Shown one piece after another: positions 34,944 to 55,013 of a stretch of 64,000 bases of DNA. The notes beneath the pieces are model-generated. The model did no database searches. It saw only the letters and a list, made by a program, of their open reading frames with translations, and was not told where the DNA came from. Numbering within the stretch: the first letter of the stretch is position 1; the number at the start of each line of letters is the position of its first letter. A program made the translations under genes and the position numbers. This DNA comes from Mycobacterium simulans (lineage in GTDB: Bacteria; Actinomycetota; Actinomycetes; Mycobacteriales; Mycobacteriaceae), in assembly GCF_900232995.1 (NCBI RefSeq), contig NZ_OCVX01000003.1:3385220-3449219 (forward strand), written 5' to 3'.

Positions 34944-35794
34944 TATTCCATGCCGCGGGCAAACACGTAATCGAGGTAAGAGGCGACCAGGGTGATCTGG
35001 TCGTCAAGGTTCTCCTCGCATGCGGATTCGAGGTGTTCCTTGCGGCGCCACGCGGCCCATTTCGCTTGTGCGACTGCGCCGTAGCCGGCCAAGTGTGGTG
35101 CGACTGGTTCGAGGGTGATGCCGCGGTGGTGGGCGACCGCTCGCGCCGAGCGGAGAAGCTCGTCGGAGTTGATGCCGGCCCGTGCGAGCGCGACGATGTC
35201 GACGTAATCGCGCCAGCGCGTACTGGTGATCCCGCGCTCGAGGATCGTGACGCCCTTCTCGGCGATGGTCGTCTCGGGCGCGTAACCAAGCAGCGTGATC
35301 GGGTCGCCAAGGATTCGGTCGAGGGTCACCTGTCGGGGCGGCGGCACGATGGGGTCTCCGGTGGATACATCCCAGGCCGCATTGCCCTTCCAGGGCCCGA
35401 TCGACACCGCCACTCGCACGCGCAAAGCCGGGTAGTCGGCCTGCTCCCGGATCTCCTGCACGGTGATCGTGTCGACGTCGAACACCACGCCGTCGGCCAC
35501 GTCGATTGCAGCGATGTCGCGGACCACCTGGGCGAGACGTTCGGCGCTGACGTCGGAGCTGATGGCGTTGGAGTCGGTGTCTTTCGTCGGGCGCCGCACC
35601 CCATAGGCGGCTAGCAGAATTCCGCCTTTGAGAACGAAGTCGCCGGCATGGGAAGTTCGGGTGAGCCGGTCGAGAAACGATTCGAGAGTATGCCGGATCA
35701 GGTACTCCTGCGTCGGCGCGCTGGTCCCGCACTTCGCCGCGGTAGACCGGGCAGCGGACTGAATCCGACGGAAGACCGCGTCGCCGGAGGTCAC
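34943..35794 (-). CDS. abiEii: AbiEii-family nucleotidyltransferase toxin
   Basis: The 283-residue protein starts at the GTG at 35794, overlapping the AbiEi stop as GTGA; a longer upstream frame is not needed. It is a nucleotidyltransferase fold with the pocket motif FVLKGGILLAAYGVRRPTKDTDSN (G-G and the D-x-D) and the downstream TTIAEKGVTILERGITSTRWRDYVDI block typical of AbiEii. In this type IV system the toxin inhibits growth, probably by modifying a nucleic acid or protein with a nucleotide, and is relieved by AbiEi. It is the second gene of a two-gene operon. Confidence 0.88.
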   Translation of the reverse strand: MTSGDAVFRRIQSAARSTAAKCGTSAPTQEYLIRHTLESFLDRLTRTSHAGDFVLKGGILLAAYGVRRPTKDTDSNAISSDVSAERLAQVVRDIAAIDVADGVVFDVDTITVQEIREQADYPALRVRVAVSIGPWKGNAAWDVSTGDPIVPPPRQVTLDRILGDPITLLGYAPETTIAEKGVTILERGITSTRWRDYVDIVALARAGINSDELLRSARAVAHHRGITLEPVAPHLAGYGAVAQAKWAAWRRKEHLESACEENLDDQITLVASYLDYVFARGME

Positions 35795-36348
35795 CCTAGG
35801 ATGTCCAATGCTTGCAGGACTGGGGACTTCGCGCGTGGCAGCCGGGAGGCGATCTCGATCAGACGGGCCGGTTTGCCGCCTCGGCGCAGCCACTCCCGCA
35901 GCGCATCGCGCGCCAGTTCGTAGCCGACCTCACCGCGCAGCCGAAACGCGTCGGCGATCGACCGCTCAGGTGAGTAGATCCCGATTGTCTGGGCCGACCC
36001 CGGGATAGTGATCTGCTCGCGTCCGATCTCGAAGGTGGCCCGGTCGAAGTGATGCCACGCGATCGCACCGGTGCTCGCTGGTGTTCGCGATCCGCGGGGG
36101 ATCGCAATGTCCAGCGCGGCGGGGATCGTGTCAGTGAGATCGTGATGGGCGAGTGCTGAGGTGAGGCAGATGGTGGCATCGGGGCGCCGTGTCGCGGCCT
36201 CAAGCTGATCCCAGTCGGCTGCCGACGCTTCGGCGGGCAGGTAGATGCCGCGAGCGATCCGGTCGAACCGACCGGCGCGCGCGCCGCGGTAGAGCCCGAC
36301 GCGCGACAGGCCAGCCCGATCCGCCGTGCTCGGGGTGAAGGCATCCAC
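35791..36348 (-). CDS. abiEi: AbiEi-family antitoxin/autorepressor
   Basis: The protein has 185 residues from the GTG at 36348, which has an AGGAGG eight bases upstream; a GTG at 36357 is directly abutted by that sequence and so less likely. It has an N-terminal winged helix-turn-helix (TADRAGLSRVGLYRGARAGRFDRIARGIYLP) followed by the helical AbiEi domain (TICLTSALAHHDL, then YSPERSIADAFRLR). AbiEi is a DNA-binding antitoxin that represses its own operon by binding inverted repeats, and a 21-bp-arm inverted repeat lies immediately upstream. Overlap with abiEii is 4 bp. Confidence 0.87.
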   Translation of the reverse strand: MDAFTPSTADRAGLSRVGLYRGARAGRFDRIARGIYLPAEASAADWDQLEAATRRPDATICLTSALAHHDLTDTIPAALDIAIPRGSRTPASTGAIAWHHFDRATFEIGREQITIPGSAQTIGIYSPERSIADAFRLRGEVGYELARDALREWLRRGGKPARLIEIASRLPRAKSPVLQALDILG

Positions 36349-36373
36349 TCGTGCCACCTCCTCTCTCAGCGAC

Positions 36374-36425
36374 CATGATACGAAACGTATACAGATAATG
36401 CTAGCTGTAGACGTTTCGTATCATG
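36374..36425. promoter_or_regulatory. Long palindromic operator of the AbiE operon
   Basis: The arms are 36374-36394 and 36405-36425: 21 bp each with one mismatch, the outer 15 bp (from CATGATACGAAACGT) perfect, and a 10-bp spacer. It lies 26 bp upstream of abiEi, exactly where the family's autorepressor binds. An AT-rich centre likely includes promoter elements. Confidence 0.75.
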
Positions 36426-36670
36426 TCGGGATCCTGCATCCTGGTCGAAGCTCGATCGTTTGCGTGTCCCACGTAGCACCAGGGCGATACGGTTTCCGAC
36501 GACGAGCAAAGCCTGCTCGAACTCGCCGCAGTCGCCGGGGGTCGAAATGAAGTGGTTGGCGATCGCCGCTGTATTCGCTGGGGCGGTGGGGCTGAAGTGC
36601 ACGCTGGTCGGTGGCATCCCCCGGTGGGAAAAGGCATGAATGAGGACGCCGGGTCCGAGGGGAACGACAC

Positions 36671-36955
36671 ATGAGCAAGAAGCTGATTACTGCAGCGTTG
36701 GTGGTCGCAGGTCTCGCTACAGGGCTCGCGCCGACAGCACACGCTGATGGCATCAATACCGAGGTCTGCCGAGCGGTGATGGCTTTGGGCGTCAATCCCT
36801 ACAATCCGAGCGACAACTACACCGTCAACATGCTCCAGCGGTACCCGGACATGACTTATAACCAAGCCATGGCTCTGGTCCAAAGGGCGTATCGCTCGGT
36901 CCAGTTCCATGAGAACTCCATGTGCGACGGCGTTACCATTCCCGACAACTACTGA
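36671..36955 (+). CDS. Small secreted DUF732-like protein
   Basis: The 94-residue protein has a clear signal peptide (KKLITAALVVAGLATGLAP, cleavage after AHA, residues 24-26) and a mature part of about 68 residues with two cysteines (EVCRAV and NSMCDG) able to form one disulfide. This matches the mycobacterial DUF732 family of short exported proteins of unknown function. GAGGGG lies about eight bases before the ATG. It is the last gene before attR and the only apparently host-type cargo, so it may have been captured from a mycobacterial genome. Confidence 0.75.
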   Translation: MSKKLITAALVVAGLATGLAPTAHADGINTEVCRAVMALGVNPYNPSDNYTVNMLQRYPDMTYNQAMALVQRAYRSVQFHENSMCDGVTIPDNY

Positions 36956-37265
36956 CGGCTGATCCCACGCACGAACCAGACGACAAGCTGATCGGCGACC
37001 GCATTTCTATCGGGCCGGAACGGATGCGTGGCGGGGAGTCTTGTCAAAGTTGCCTCCGCACTGTCAACCTTTCCCGCGACCCCGAAGTATGACCCGCATT
37101 ATGTGGTTATGTCCCTACGCATTTTCGTCATCCTTTATTCATCGGTTATGAATGGGATTCGACGGGAATCAGCAGATTTTGTTGGGAATCGAGAAGCGTC
37201 GTAATCCCTTGTGGCACTGGGAAATAACCGGATCTCAGACGAGTTGTCGAGAACCGCCAAAACCG
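36956..37265. other. Non-coding end of the element with phased repeats
   Basis: The sequence GGGAWTC starts at 37154, 37164 and 37184, i.e. spaced 10 and 20 bp on one DNA face, about 80 bp from attR. These could be excisionase or arm-type integrase sites. No gene is supported in the 310 bp. Confidence 0.45.
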
Positions 37266-37303
37266 AATCCGTTGGTCGCGGGTTCGAGCCCCGCCCGCCC
37301 CAC
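37266..37303 (+). repeat. attR: 38-bp copy of the tRNA 3' half
   Basis: Identical to 20013-20050. The preceding bases do not continue the tRNA, so this is not a functional gene but the right end of the element. Confidence 0.92.
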
Positions 37304-37346
37304 CTCAGAGCCGGTAATTAGCTTACCTAAGCGCAGGATCCGACCT

Positions 37347-37812
37347 TTATTTGTACTTTATGGCACGGTCCAACAGGGCGGCGACCTCGGTGTGCATGCG
37401 CCCGCGAGAGATATAACGGTCCTGCGTCATCGACACCTTTGAATGCCCCAAGTGATCGGCGCCGACGCGCGCCGACAGGCCTTCCTCGTCGATCAACGTC
37501 GCGCCAGTCTTGCGGAACGAGTGGGTGGTAACGCCGGGCACGCCGAGTTGGTCGCGCACTTTCCGCCACTGCTTGCCAAGGTTGTTGGGGTCGCGAAGGG
37601 TGCCTGCCGTCGACGGAAAGATCACAGTCGATTCGCCAAAGTACGGGCGTGTGCGGCGGTCTTGAAGTGCGGTGACGGCGAAGTCTGGCAACGGTATCGT
37701 GCGCCGGCCGGCGTCAGTCTTCATACCGTCGATCCGCTGTAAGCCCACTCCGGCTACGCGCACCACCTTCCCGTGACCGCAATCGTCGCTTTCGTCTCGT
37801 CGAAGTCGGGGG
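37347..37812 (-). pseudogene. Truncated, frameshifted integrase of an older element
   Basis: About 139 codons (from 37766) are closely similar to the C-terminal third of the element integrase: GRRTIPLP, ESTVIFPSTAGTLRDPNN, HSFRKTGATLIDEEGL, HLGHSKVSMTQDRY with HxxR and catalytic tyrosine retained. Upstream, similarity continues (DFDET, GKVVRVAG) but with one base missing near 37770, and stops near 37812, about 20 bp from the end of the PKS gene. The N-terminal domains are gone, so it is inactive. Its position past attR, in the same orientation as int has at attL, marks an earlier insertion at this tRNA whose other end was deleted. Confidence 0.85.
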
Positions 37813-37831
37813 TCAGTCGCTCGTCGCCGAG

Positions 37832-48898
<11,067 letters not shown>

Positions 48899-49235
48899 GC
48901 AGTTGTCCCTCCCTGCCTCGGCCGGCGAAGATTCGATGCCTGCGTCGGGGCCGTGGTACCTCCAAACCACGTCTTCGGCCGCCAGTCGGCACGAGTATTG
49001 CAACTATGAATAGTTCCCCGTGCCGGTACAGCCAAAATTGCCACGACTGCGGCCTCCGGCCTGCGTCGCACGCGTCCGTTTTCAAAGACTGTTCTATCAC
49101 CATAGCCGCCTGCCGCAACCGTGGGCCGTTGCGGACGATTCGGCGCAGGTCGGAGACGGTGATTACGGAAGAGTTACCCTGATCTCGCTGCCAGCGTGGC
49201 CGGACAGCAGCTGTCCAGAGCGGGGGAGGACGATA
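48899..49235. promoter_or_regulatory. Divergent promoter region between the PKS and acyltransferase genes
   Basis: 337 bp between divergent starts, with Shine-Dalgarno sites at each end (for papA, GGGGGAGGA at 49222-49230). AT-richer stretches near 49000-49110 probably hold promoters. No clear operator is seen. Confidence 0.5.
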
Positions 49236-50657
49236 TTGCGTATCGGAAAAATTACGATCGGCTCAATTGATGAATGGACGCTGAGCCCAGGCGTAGTCAC
49301 ATCCTGGCACCCCACAATTGCGGCTCGGGAAAAGGCCCGGCAAGCGCCGGTCAGTTCTGTACCAATCAGCTACATGCAGGCCCAACATCTTCGGGGTTAT
49401 TACGAACGAACAGCCTTGGGGCTCGACTATTCACGGGAAATCATCGCGACCTGTGAAGTACCCGGCGAGTGCGATATTCCTGCCATGAATAACGCGCTCA
49501 ACGCATATTTGCGTCGGCATGATACATACCGCAGTTGGTTCGAGTACACCGATACCGGAGACATCATCAGGCATACCATCAACGATCCTGCTGATATCGA
49601 ATTTGAGCCGATCAATCACGGTAAAATGACCGTTGAAGAATTACACAACCATGTAGTGCAAAACCGGAATCCGCTACAGTGGGATTGCTTCACCTTCGGA
49701 ATTATCCAAAGCGAGAGCAATTTCACATTCTATGCGTGTATTGATCATATCCACGGGGACGCTGCGTTAATTGGGATTACGATGTTGGAGTCCCATGGAA
49801 TGTATACAGCGTTGACGGGAGACGGCAAACCCCTCGCGTTGCCCGATGCCGGCAGCTTTGACGATTACTGTGTCCAGGAGCGCCAGTACACGTCAACTTT
49901 AACCGTCGATTCGCCGCAGGTACGCGCGTGGATTGACTTCGCCGAGAATAACGATGGAAGCCTTCCCGAGTTCCCACTTCCACTGGGCAACCCATGGGAG
50001 CCGAGTGACAGCCACATGGTCAAAGAATTCTTGATGGATGCGGAGCAGACAGCGAGATTCGAATCAGCCTGCACGGTGGCCGGAGCCCGCTTCATTGGCG
50101 GCCTGTTTGCCTGCATCGCACTGGTGGAACATGAATTTACCGGAGCTCCCACATATTTCGGACTTACTCCCAGAGATACACGCAGAACGTCGGATAATTT
50201 TATGACTCAGGGTTGGTTTACCGGCTTGGTTCCGATCACTGTCCCGATAGCCGCAGCGTCTTTCGGCGATGCCGCGTGGGCAGCGCAGGCTTCTTTCGAT
50301 TCAGGTTTGGACATGGCGAAAGTGCCGTATTACCGCGTATTGGAATTGGCACCGTGGTTGAGCAGGCCTCGTCCGAACTTTCCGGTATCGAACTTCTTGC
50401 ATGGCGGCGCCGCCCCCCTTAATGCTGTGTTCGCGGCGGCCGAGTTGGGTTATGCGAAGAACATCGGGATCTACTCCGATGGAAGATATTCATACCAACT
50501 AACCATCTACATATTCAGGTCCGAAGAGGGCACGGCAATGGCGATAATGTTTCCAGACAATCCGGTTGCCCAGAAATCAATTGCCCGCTATATAGCGGCG
50601 ATGAAGTCTGTGTGTGTGCGGGTCGCTGACAGCGGGCATTGGGGACGCGTTGCGTAG
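49236..50657 (+). CDS. PapA-type polyketide-associated acyltransferase
   Basis: The 473-residue condensation-domain-like enzyme starts at a TTG with GGAGGA six bases upstream, giving the family N-terminus LRIGKITIGSIDEWTLSPG; the frame is open further upstream but that part is unrelated. The active-site motif is DHIHGDAAL (H171, D175), i.e. the HxxxD core of HHxxxDG, the first histidine being aspartate. PLTPRDTR and the final NFPVSN segments also fit PapA1/A3. PapA enzymes transfer PKS-bound acyl chains to sugar or glycolipid acceptors such as trehalose. Divergent from the PKS and upstream of MmpL and Chp genes, it should esterify the PKS product. Confidence 0.87.
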   Translation: MRIGKITIGSIDEWTLSPGVVTSWHPTIAAREKARQAPVSSVPISYMQAQHLRGYYERTALGLDYSREIIATCEVPGECDIPAMNNALNAYLRRHDTYRSWFEYTDTGDIIRHTINDPADIEFEPINHGKMTVEELHNHVVQNRNPLQWDCFTFGIIQSESNFTFYACIDHIHGDAALIGITMLESHGMYTALTGDGKPLALPDAGSFDDYCVQERQYTSTLTVDSPQVRAWIDFAENNDGSLPEFPLPLGNPWEPSDSHMVKEFLMDAEQTARFESACTVAGARFIGGLFACIALVEHEFTGAPTYFGLTPRDTRRTSDNFMTQGWFTGLVPITVPIAAASFGDAAWAAQASFDSGLDMAKVPYYRVLELAPWLSRPRPNFPVSNFLHGGAAPLNAVFAAAELGYAKNIGIYSDGRYSYQLTIYIFRSEEGTAMAIMFPDNPVAQKSIARYIAAMKSVCVRVADSGHWGRVA

Positions 50658-50769
50658 GGTGGAGTAATTCGATGGCCGCTTCTGAAATGCGTAATTTCCG
50701 GGCCGGCGGGGTAGGAAAATTGCGCGGTTTCGACAGGGCATCAACGAGTGCCGCGGGCGGGCGCACACG

Positions 50770-53700
50770 ATGGCGAGTCCGCACGATGAGGGTGGTGAGG
50801 CTGCTGTGCGACGACTAGCCGACTTTGTGGTGCGGTGGCCCTGGGTAGTGATCGGGATCTGGGTCGCGATTGCGGTCGCACTGCCGGTGACTTCCCCGTC
50901 CCTGAACGCGATGGCCCAGAAACATCCGCTCGCCATCTTGCCCAGCGACGCGCCGTCGAGCGTTGCCGCCCGACAAATGACGGCAGCGTTTCACGAATCG
51001 GGCACAGACGACCTCCTGTTGGTGGTCCTGACCAACGAGAACGGGCTTGGTCCGGCCGACGAAGCCGCTTACCGCAAGCTGGTGGACGCGCTCCGCCAGG
51101 ACACGCGGGATGTCGTGATGTTGCAGGATTTCCTCAGCACACCGTCCCTGCGTCCGGCCTTGACCAGCCAGGACCACAAATCCTGGGTGCTGCCCGTCGG
51201 CATTTCGGGTGAGTTGGGCACGCCACGGTCCTACGCCGCCTTTATGAGGGTTGCCGACGTCGTCAAACACACCCTGGAACGAACCCCTGCGGCAACGTCG
51301 CTGAAAGCAAACCTCACCGGGCCCGCGGCCACCGTCGCCGACCTCACCGCCGCGGGCGAACGCGATCGGCTTCCGATTGAGCTAGCGATCGCCGTCCTGG
51401 TGCTCGTGGTCCTGCTGTTGGTGTACCGCAATCCCGTCACCATGCTGCTGCCGTTGATAGCGATCGGGCTGTCCTTGCTGATCGCACAGGCCGTGGTAGC
51501 TGGATTCTCCCAACTGACCGGCTTCGCCGTTTCGAACCAGTCCATCGTATTTCTGAGCGCAATGATAGCCGGCGCGGGCACGGATTATGCGGTCTTTCTC
51601 ATTAGCCGCTATCACGACCATTTGCGACTCGGCGCAGATTTCGATAAAGCGGTAAAGCTCGCATTGATCTCGATCGGAAAAGTTATCACCGCCTCCGCAG
51701 CCACGGTGGGAATCACCTTTCTCGGAATAAGCTTCTCCCGGATGGGGGTGTTTTCGACGGTAGGCGTGTCGTCGGCGATTGGGATCGGTGTGGCATTCCT
51801 TGCCGCGATCACGTTGCTGCCGGCCATTCTGGTAATAGCCGGGCCACGCGGCTGGGTCACGCCGCGGCGCGAACTCACCGCTCGATTTTGGCGGCGTTCG
51901 GGGATACGCATTGTGCGCCGGCCCAAGGTTCATTTGGTTGCCAGTGCGCTTGTGTTGATCATTCTGGCTAGCTGCGCCGGCTTGGTGCGCTTCAACTACG
52001 ACGATCGCAAGGTCCTGCGATCGTCCGCCCCGAGCTCGGTCGGATATGCCGCGCTCGAACATCATTTCCCGGTGAATCAGTCCATTCCGGTGTACATCCT
52101 CGTCCAGTCACCGCACGACTTGCGCACACCGCAGGCCCTTGCAGACTTGGAGCAAATGGCCGACCGAGTGAGCCAACTGCCGGATATCGCTCTGGTCAGT
52201 GGCATCACTCGACCTATGGGAGTTGTGCCGGAACAGTTCAGAGCCACCTATCAGGCGGGCACTATCGGCGCTCGGCTGGGCGGCGCATCCGGTGTGATCA
52301 GCGACCACGACGATGACCTCAACCGACTGGTCAAAGGGGCCAACACGCTGGCCGACAACCTTGTCGATGCGCGCGGCCAAGTCAACCAGATGGTTTCCAG
52401 TATCCAGAGTCTGATCGATGCTTTCTCTTCAATGAAAAGCCAATACGGTGGAGACAAGCTCGTCAAAGAAGTCACCACCGCGGCCAAGCTGGTAAGCAGC
52501 ATCAATTCGCTAGGCGCCACCATGGGCGTGAACTTCGTGGCCGTCAAGGACATGTTCGCCTGGATAGCCCCGGTGTTGACGGCACTGCAGGCCAACCCGG
52601 TCTGCGACGCCGATCCCTCCTGCACCACTACCCGCGACCACTTTCAGCGGCTGGTCAGTGCGCGTGGTGACGGAAGCCTCGACCAGATCAACGATCTGTC
52701 TCGACAACTGGAGGCGTTCCAAGACAGGCAAACCCTCAACGCAACGGTAGACCGTCTGCGTGCTGCGCTCACCACCTTGGTTAAGGCGCTACATTCCTTG
52801 GGGCTGGACCGACCCGGAGGGCTACAGGCGGGCCTGACCAACGTCCAACAAGGCGCCGACCGCTTCGCCGGCGGCAGTCGGCAGGTGGCTGACGGCGTGG
52901 AACAACTCGTCGACCAAATCAGACAGCTGGGTGCGGGGCTCGGCGAGGCATCGGCGTTCCTACTGGCGATGAAACACGACGCGGCAGGGCCGTCAATGGC
53001 GGGGTTGAATATTCCACGTCAGCTACTGCACATGGACGAGTTCATGAAGGCCGCAAAGATGTTCATTTCGCCGGATGGCCACTCGGTGCGGTACTTGGTG
53101 CAAACAAAACTCAATCCGTTTAGCGCCGAAGCGATGGATCAGGTCAATACAATCGGCGATACCGCCCGGGGAGCCCTACCGAACACCGCATTGAACGATG
53201 CCTCGGTATCGATGGCTGGATATCCCGTTACGCTGCGGGACACGCGCAACTATTATGAGCACGACATCCGATTCATCATCCTGGTGACCATCGTCGTTGT
53301 GCTACTCACCTTGATGGCGCTGTTGCGAGCGGTTGTCGCTCCCCTGTATCTGGTCGGTTCGGTCGTGATTTCGTATCTGTCGGCGCTCGGTATTGGCGTC
53401 TTGATGTTTCAATTCGTACTTGGCGGGCACTTACATTGGAGTGTGCCTCCATTAGCGTTCGTGGTGTTAGTCGCGGTGGGAGCCGATTACAATTTGCTTT
53501 TCATCTCGCGAATGCGTGACGAGTCTCCGCACGGCATGCGTTACGGCGTCATCCGCACCTTGACCTCGACCGGCGGTGTGATTACCGCGGCAGGTCTGAT
53601 CTTCGCCGCGTCGATGTTCGGTCTCCTGTTCTCCAGCATCGGCACCGTGATCCAGGCCGGTTTCGTGATCGGTGTCGGAATCTTGTTGGATACCTTCGTG

Positions 53701-53808
53701 GTGCGCACCGTAACGGTGCCCGCCATCGCCACGCTGGTCGGGCGGGCGAACTGGTGGCCGTCACGGCCGAGCTTGCGGTCGCGGTCACCGGCCGGGCCGG
53801 CGGAGTAA
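50770..53808 (+). CDS. MmpL-family RND lipid exporter
   Basis: The 1012-residue protein has the two-repeat MmpL architecture: TM1 (about 20-42), a periplasmic domain, TM2-6 (about 195-355), TM7 (about 390-410), a long second periplasmic domain with coiled-coil helices (about 515-740), and TM8-12 (about 835-995). The paired proton-relay residues are D272-Y273 (AGTDYA) and D906-Y907 (GADYNL). The start ATG at 50770 is probable; a GTG at 50806 is an alternative. Length and context resemble MmpL8 and MmpL10, which export sulfolipid and acyltrehalose precursors. It stands 112 bp after papA. Confidence 0.9.
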   Translation: MASPHDEGGEAAVRRLADFVVRWPWVVIGIWVAIAVALPVTSPSLNAMAQKHPLAILPSDAPSSVAARQMTAAFHESGTDDLLLVVLTNENGLGPADEAAYRKLVDALRQDTRDVVMLQDFLSTPSLRPALTSQDHKSWVLPVGISGELGTPRSYAAFMRVADVVKHTLERTPAATSLKANLTGPAATVADLTAAGERDRLPIELAIAVLVLVVLLLVYRNPVTMLLPLIAIGLSLLIAQAVVAGFSQLTGFAVSNQSIVFLSAMIAGAGTDYAVFLISRYHDHLRLGADFDKAVKLALISIGKVITASAATVGITFLGISFSRMGVFSTVGVSSAIGIGVAFLAAITLLPAILVIAGPRGWVTPRRELTARFWRRSGIRIVRRPKVHLVASALVLIILASCAGLVRFNYDDRKVLRSSAPSSVGYAALEHHFPVNQSIPVYILVQSPHDLRTPQALADLEQMADRVSQLPDIALVSGITRPMGVVPEQFRATYQAGTIGARLGGASGVISDHDDDLNRLVKGANTLADNLVDARGQVNQMVSSIQSLIDAFSSMKSQYGGDKLVKEVTTAAKLVSSINSLGATMGVNFVAVKDMFAWIAPVLTALQANPVCDADPSCTTTRDHFQRLVSARGDGSLDQINDLSRQLEAFQDRQTLNATVDRLRAALTTLVKALHSLGLDRPGGLQAGLTNVQQGADRFAGGSRQVADGVEQLVDQIRQLGAGLGEASAFLLAMKHDAAGPSMAGLNIPRQLLHMDEFMKAAKMFISPDGHSVRYLVQTKLNPFSAEAMDQVNTIGDTARGALPNTALNDASVSMAGYPVTLRDTRNYYEHDIRFIILVTIVVVLLTLMALLRAVVAPLYLVGSVVISYLSALGIGVLMFQFVLGGHLHWSVPPLAFVVLVAVGADYNLLFISRMRDESPHGMRYGVIRTLTSTGGVITAAGLIFAASMFGLLFSSIGTVIQAGFVIGVGILLDTFVVRTVTVPAIATLVGRANWWPSRPSLRSRSPAGPAE

Positions 53809-53882
53809 GGTCCGGGTTAGTTCGGACGCGTGATGTAAGCAAAACTACGAGACCAAGCGAGCGGGCGGGCGGGGGAGTAGGA

Positions 53883-55013
53883 ATGAAGAAACTACTCGCA
53901 GGAGTTACCGCGCTGGTAACTGTCAGCGCCACAGGATGTTTCGGATTTGGGATCGCGACAGCCGACGAGACGCCAGCTGTCGAGACGCCAATCGGCGAGG
54001 CTCCGGGAGACGGGACGGCGGGCGGCGGGACGGCATACGCGCTGGGGGGCGCGCGCGTTTTAGGTATCCCCTACGACGAGTACATACGTCGCGAGGGTGC
54101 CGAATGGTTCCCAAACTTGAATCGACAAATTGTCAACTACCCCGCAGGGCAGGTTCAGGGCCACGTGCTAGAACGACTCTTCCCAGGCATCGGCCGACTG
54201 GATGAAAGCTTTCCAGGCTTGGGTATGGACGGCCCCAGCGTCGGCGAGTCCGTCGTCGCCGGAGCAGACAATCTGGATGCGGCGATCCGCAGAGGTGGTC
54301 GGGGTACCGCGATTGGCTTATCCGAGGGCTCGCTCGTGCTCGACGCAGTGCAGGCCGGGCTTGCCAATGATCCCACCGCTCCACCGCCAGATCAGTTGAC
54401 CTTCGCCACATTTGGTGACCCAATCGCGCGCCACGCCTTCGGTGAGAGTTTCCTCACCGCGATGTTTCCCGTTGGCTCCGTCGTTCCTGCACTCGACTAC
54501 CGGATCCCGCCTCCGGTGGAGAGCCAATACGACACCAAGATGTTCATCGCTGCATACGACTCGATCGCCGACTTCCCCGACCGGCCGGACAACCTGGTAG
54601 CCCTCGCCAACACGTTCATGGGCCTCGCTACTGGTCATACTGCGGTTGCCTTCACCAACCCGAGCATGGTTCCGCCGCAAAACATCCGAACAACCGTTAA
54701 CTCCAGGGGTGCGTCGACAACGACATATCTGATTCCCCAACGACATCTCCCGCTGATATTGCCCCTCAGCTATCTCGGGGTGCCGGAAGACGTGCTGAAT
54801 CAGCTCGATGCTGAACTGACGCCCATGGTGGCTGCGGGATATTCGCGAAACGACGATCCGCTGACCGCTCCGCTTGAAGTGGACCCGGTGCGAGGCTTCG
54901 ATCCCGCGGCCGTCACTGCACCGGCGACTCAGGCCACCTTTGGCGGCGGCGCCGATCCTTTTTCGCAGATCCTCTCCGGTGCCATGTTTGCATTGGGTCA
55001 GGGCAACCACTGA
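53883..55013 (+). CDS. Chp-type acyltransferase (PE-PPE/alpha-beta hydrolase domain)
   Basis: The 376-residue protein starts at the ATG at 53883 behind GGGGGAGTAG; the longer frame from 53754 overlaps mmpL and is not needed. It has a signal or anchor segment (KKLLAGVTALVTVSATGCFGFG), a PE-PPE-type alpha/beta hydrolase with nucleophile elbow GLSEGS (S147), and downstream histidine near 290. Chp1 and Chp2 complete sulfolipid and polyacyltrehalose by moving acyl chains between lipid molecules at the membrane. As the last gene of the papA-mmpL-chp cassette it is expected to do the equivalent final acylation here. Confidence 0.85.
   Translation: MKKLLAGVTALVTVSATGCFGFGIATADETPAVETPIGEAPGDGTAGGGTAYALGGARVLGIPYDEYIRREGAEWFPNLNRQIVNYPAGQVQGHVLERLFPGIGRLDESFPGLGMDGPSVGESVVAGADNLDAAIRRGGRGTAIGLSEGSLVLDAVQAGLANDPTAPPPDQLTFATFGDPIARHAFGESFLTAMFPVGSVVPALDYRIPPPVESQYDTKMFIAAYDSIADFPDRPDNLVALANTFMGLATGHTAVAFTNPSMVPPQNIRTTVNSRGASTTTYLIPQRHLPLILPLSYLGVPEDVLNQLDAELTPMVAAGYSRNDDPLTAPLEVDPVRGFDPAAVTAPATQATFGGGADPFSQILSGAMFALGQGNH

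Larger units (their letters stand above)
20051..37303. mobile_element. Integrative mobilizable element in the tRNA gene (about 17.3 kb)
   Basis: The element lies between the 38-bp att repeats. It encodes integrase and excisionase at the tRNA end, a MobF relaxase, and cargo: nuclease-helicase with helicase-associated repeats, zinc-ribbon/nuclease protein, SLATT/CD-NTase pair, AbiE toxin-antitoxin and a DUF732-like secreted protein. No VirB4-, VirD4- or FtsK-like transfer ATPase and no plasmid replication initiator is visible, so it is best read as an element that uses a helper for transfer. From memory, M. tuberculosis keeps an integrase fragment (Rv2309c) and an excisionase-like gene (Rv2310) at the same place beside Rv2313c-Rv2315c. 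Confidence 0.88.

Noticed and set aside
37266..37303. A second tRNA gene at attR
   Set aside because: Only the 3' half (38 bp) is present; the 5' acceptor, D-arm and anticodon are absent, so it is an attachment repeat.
20051..37303. Self-transmissible conjugative element or prophage
   Set aside because: No T4SS, FtsK/TraB-like translocase, capsid, portal, terminase or tail genes are recognizable.
49020..49235. N-terminal extension of the PapA-type protein
   Set aside because: The family N-terminus (RIGKITIG) begins right after the TTG at 49236, which has a proper Shine-Dalgarno; the upstream residues match nothing.
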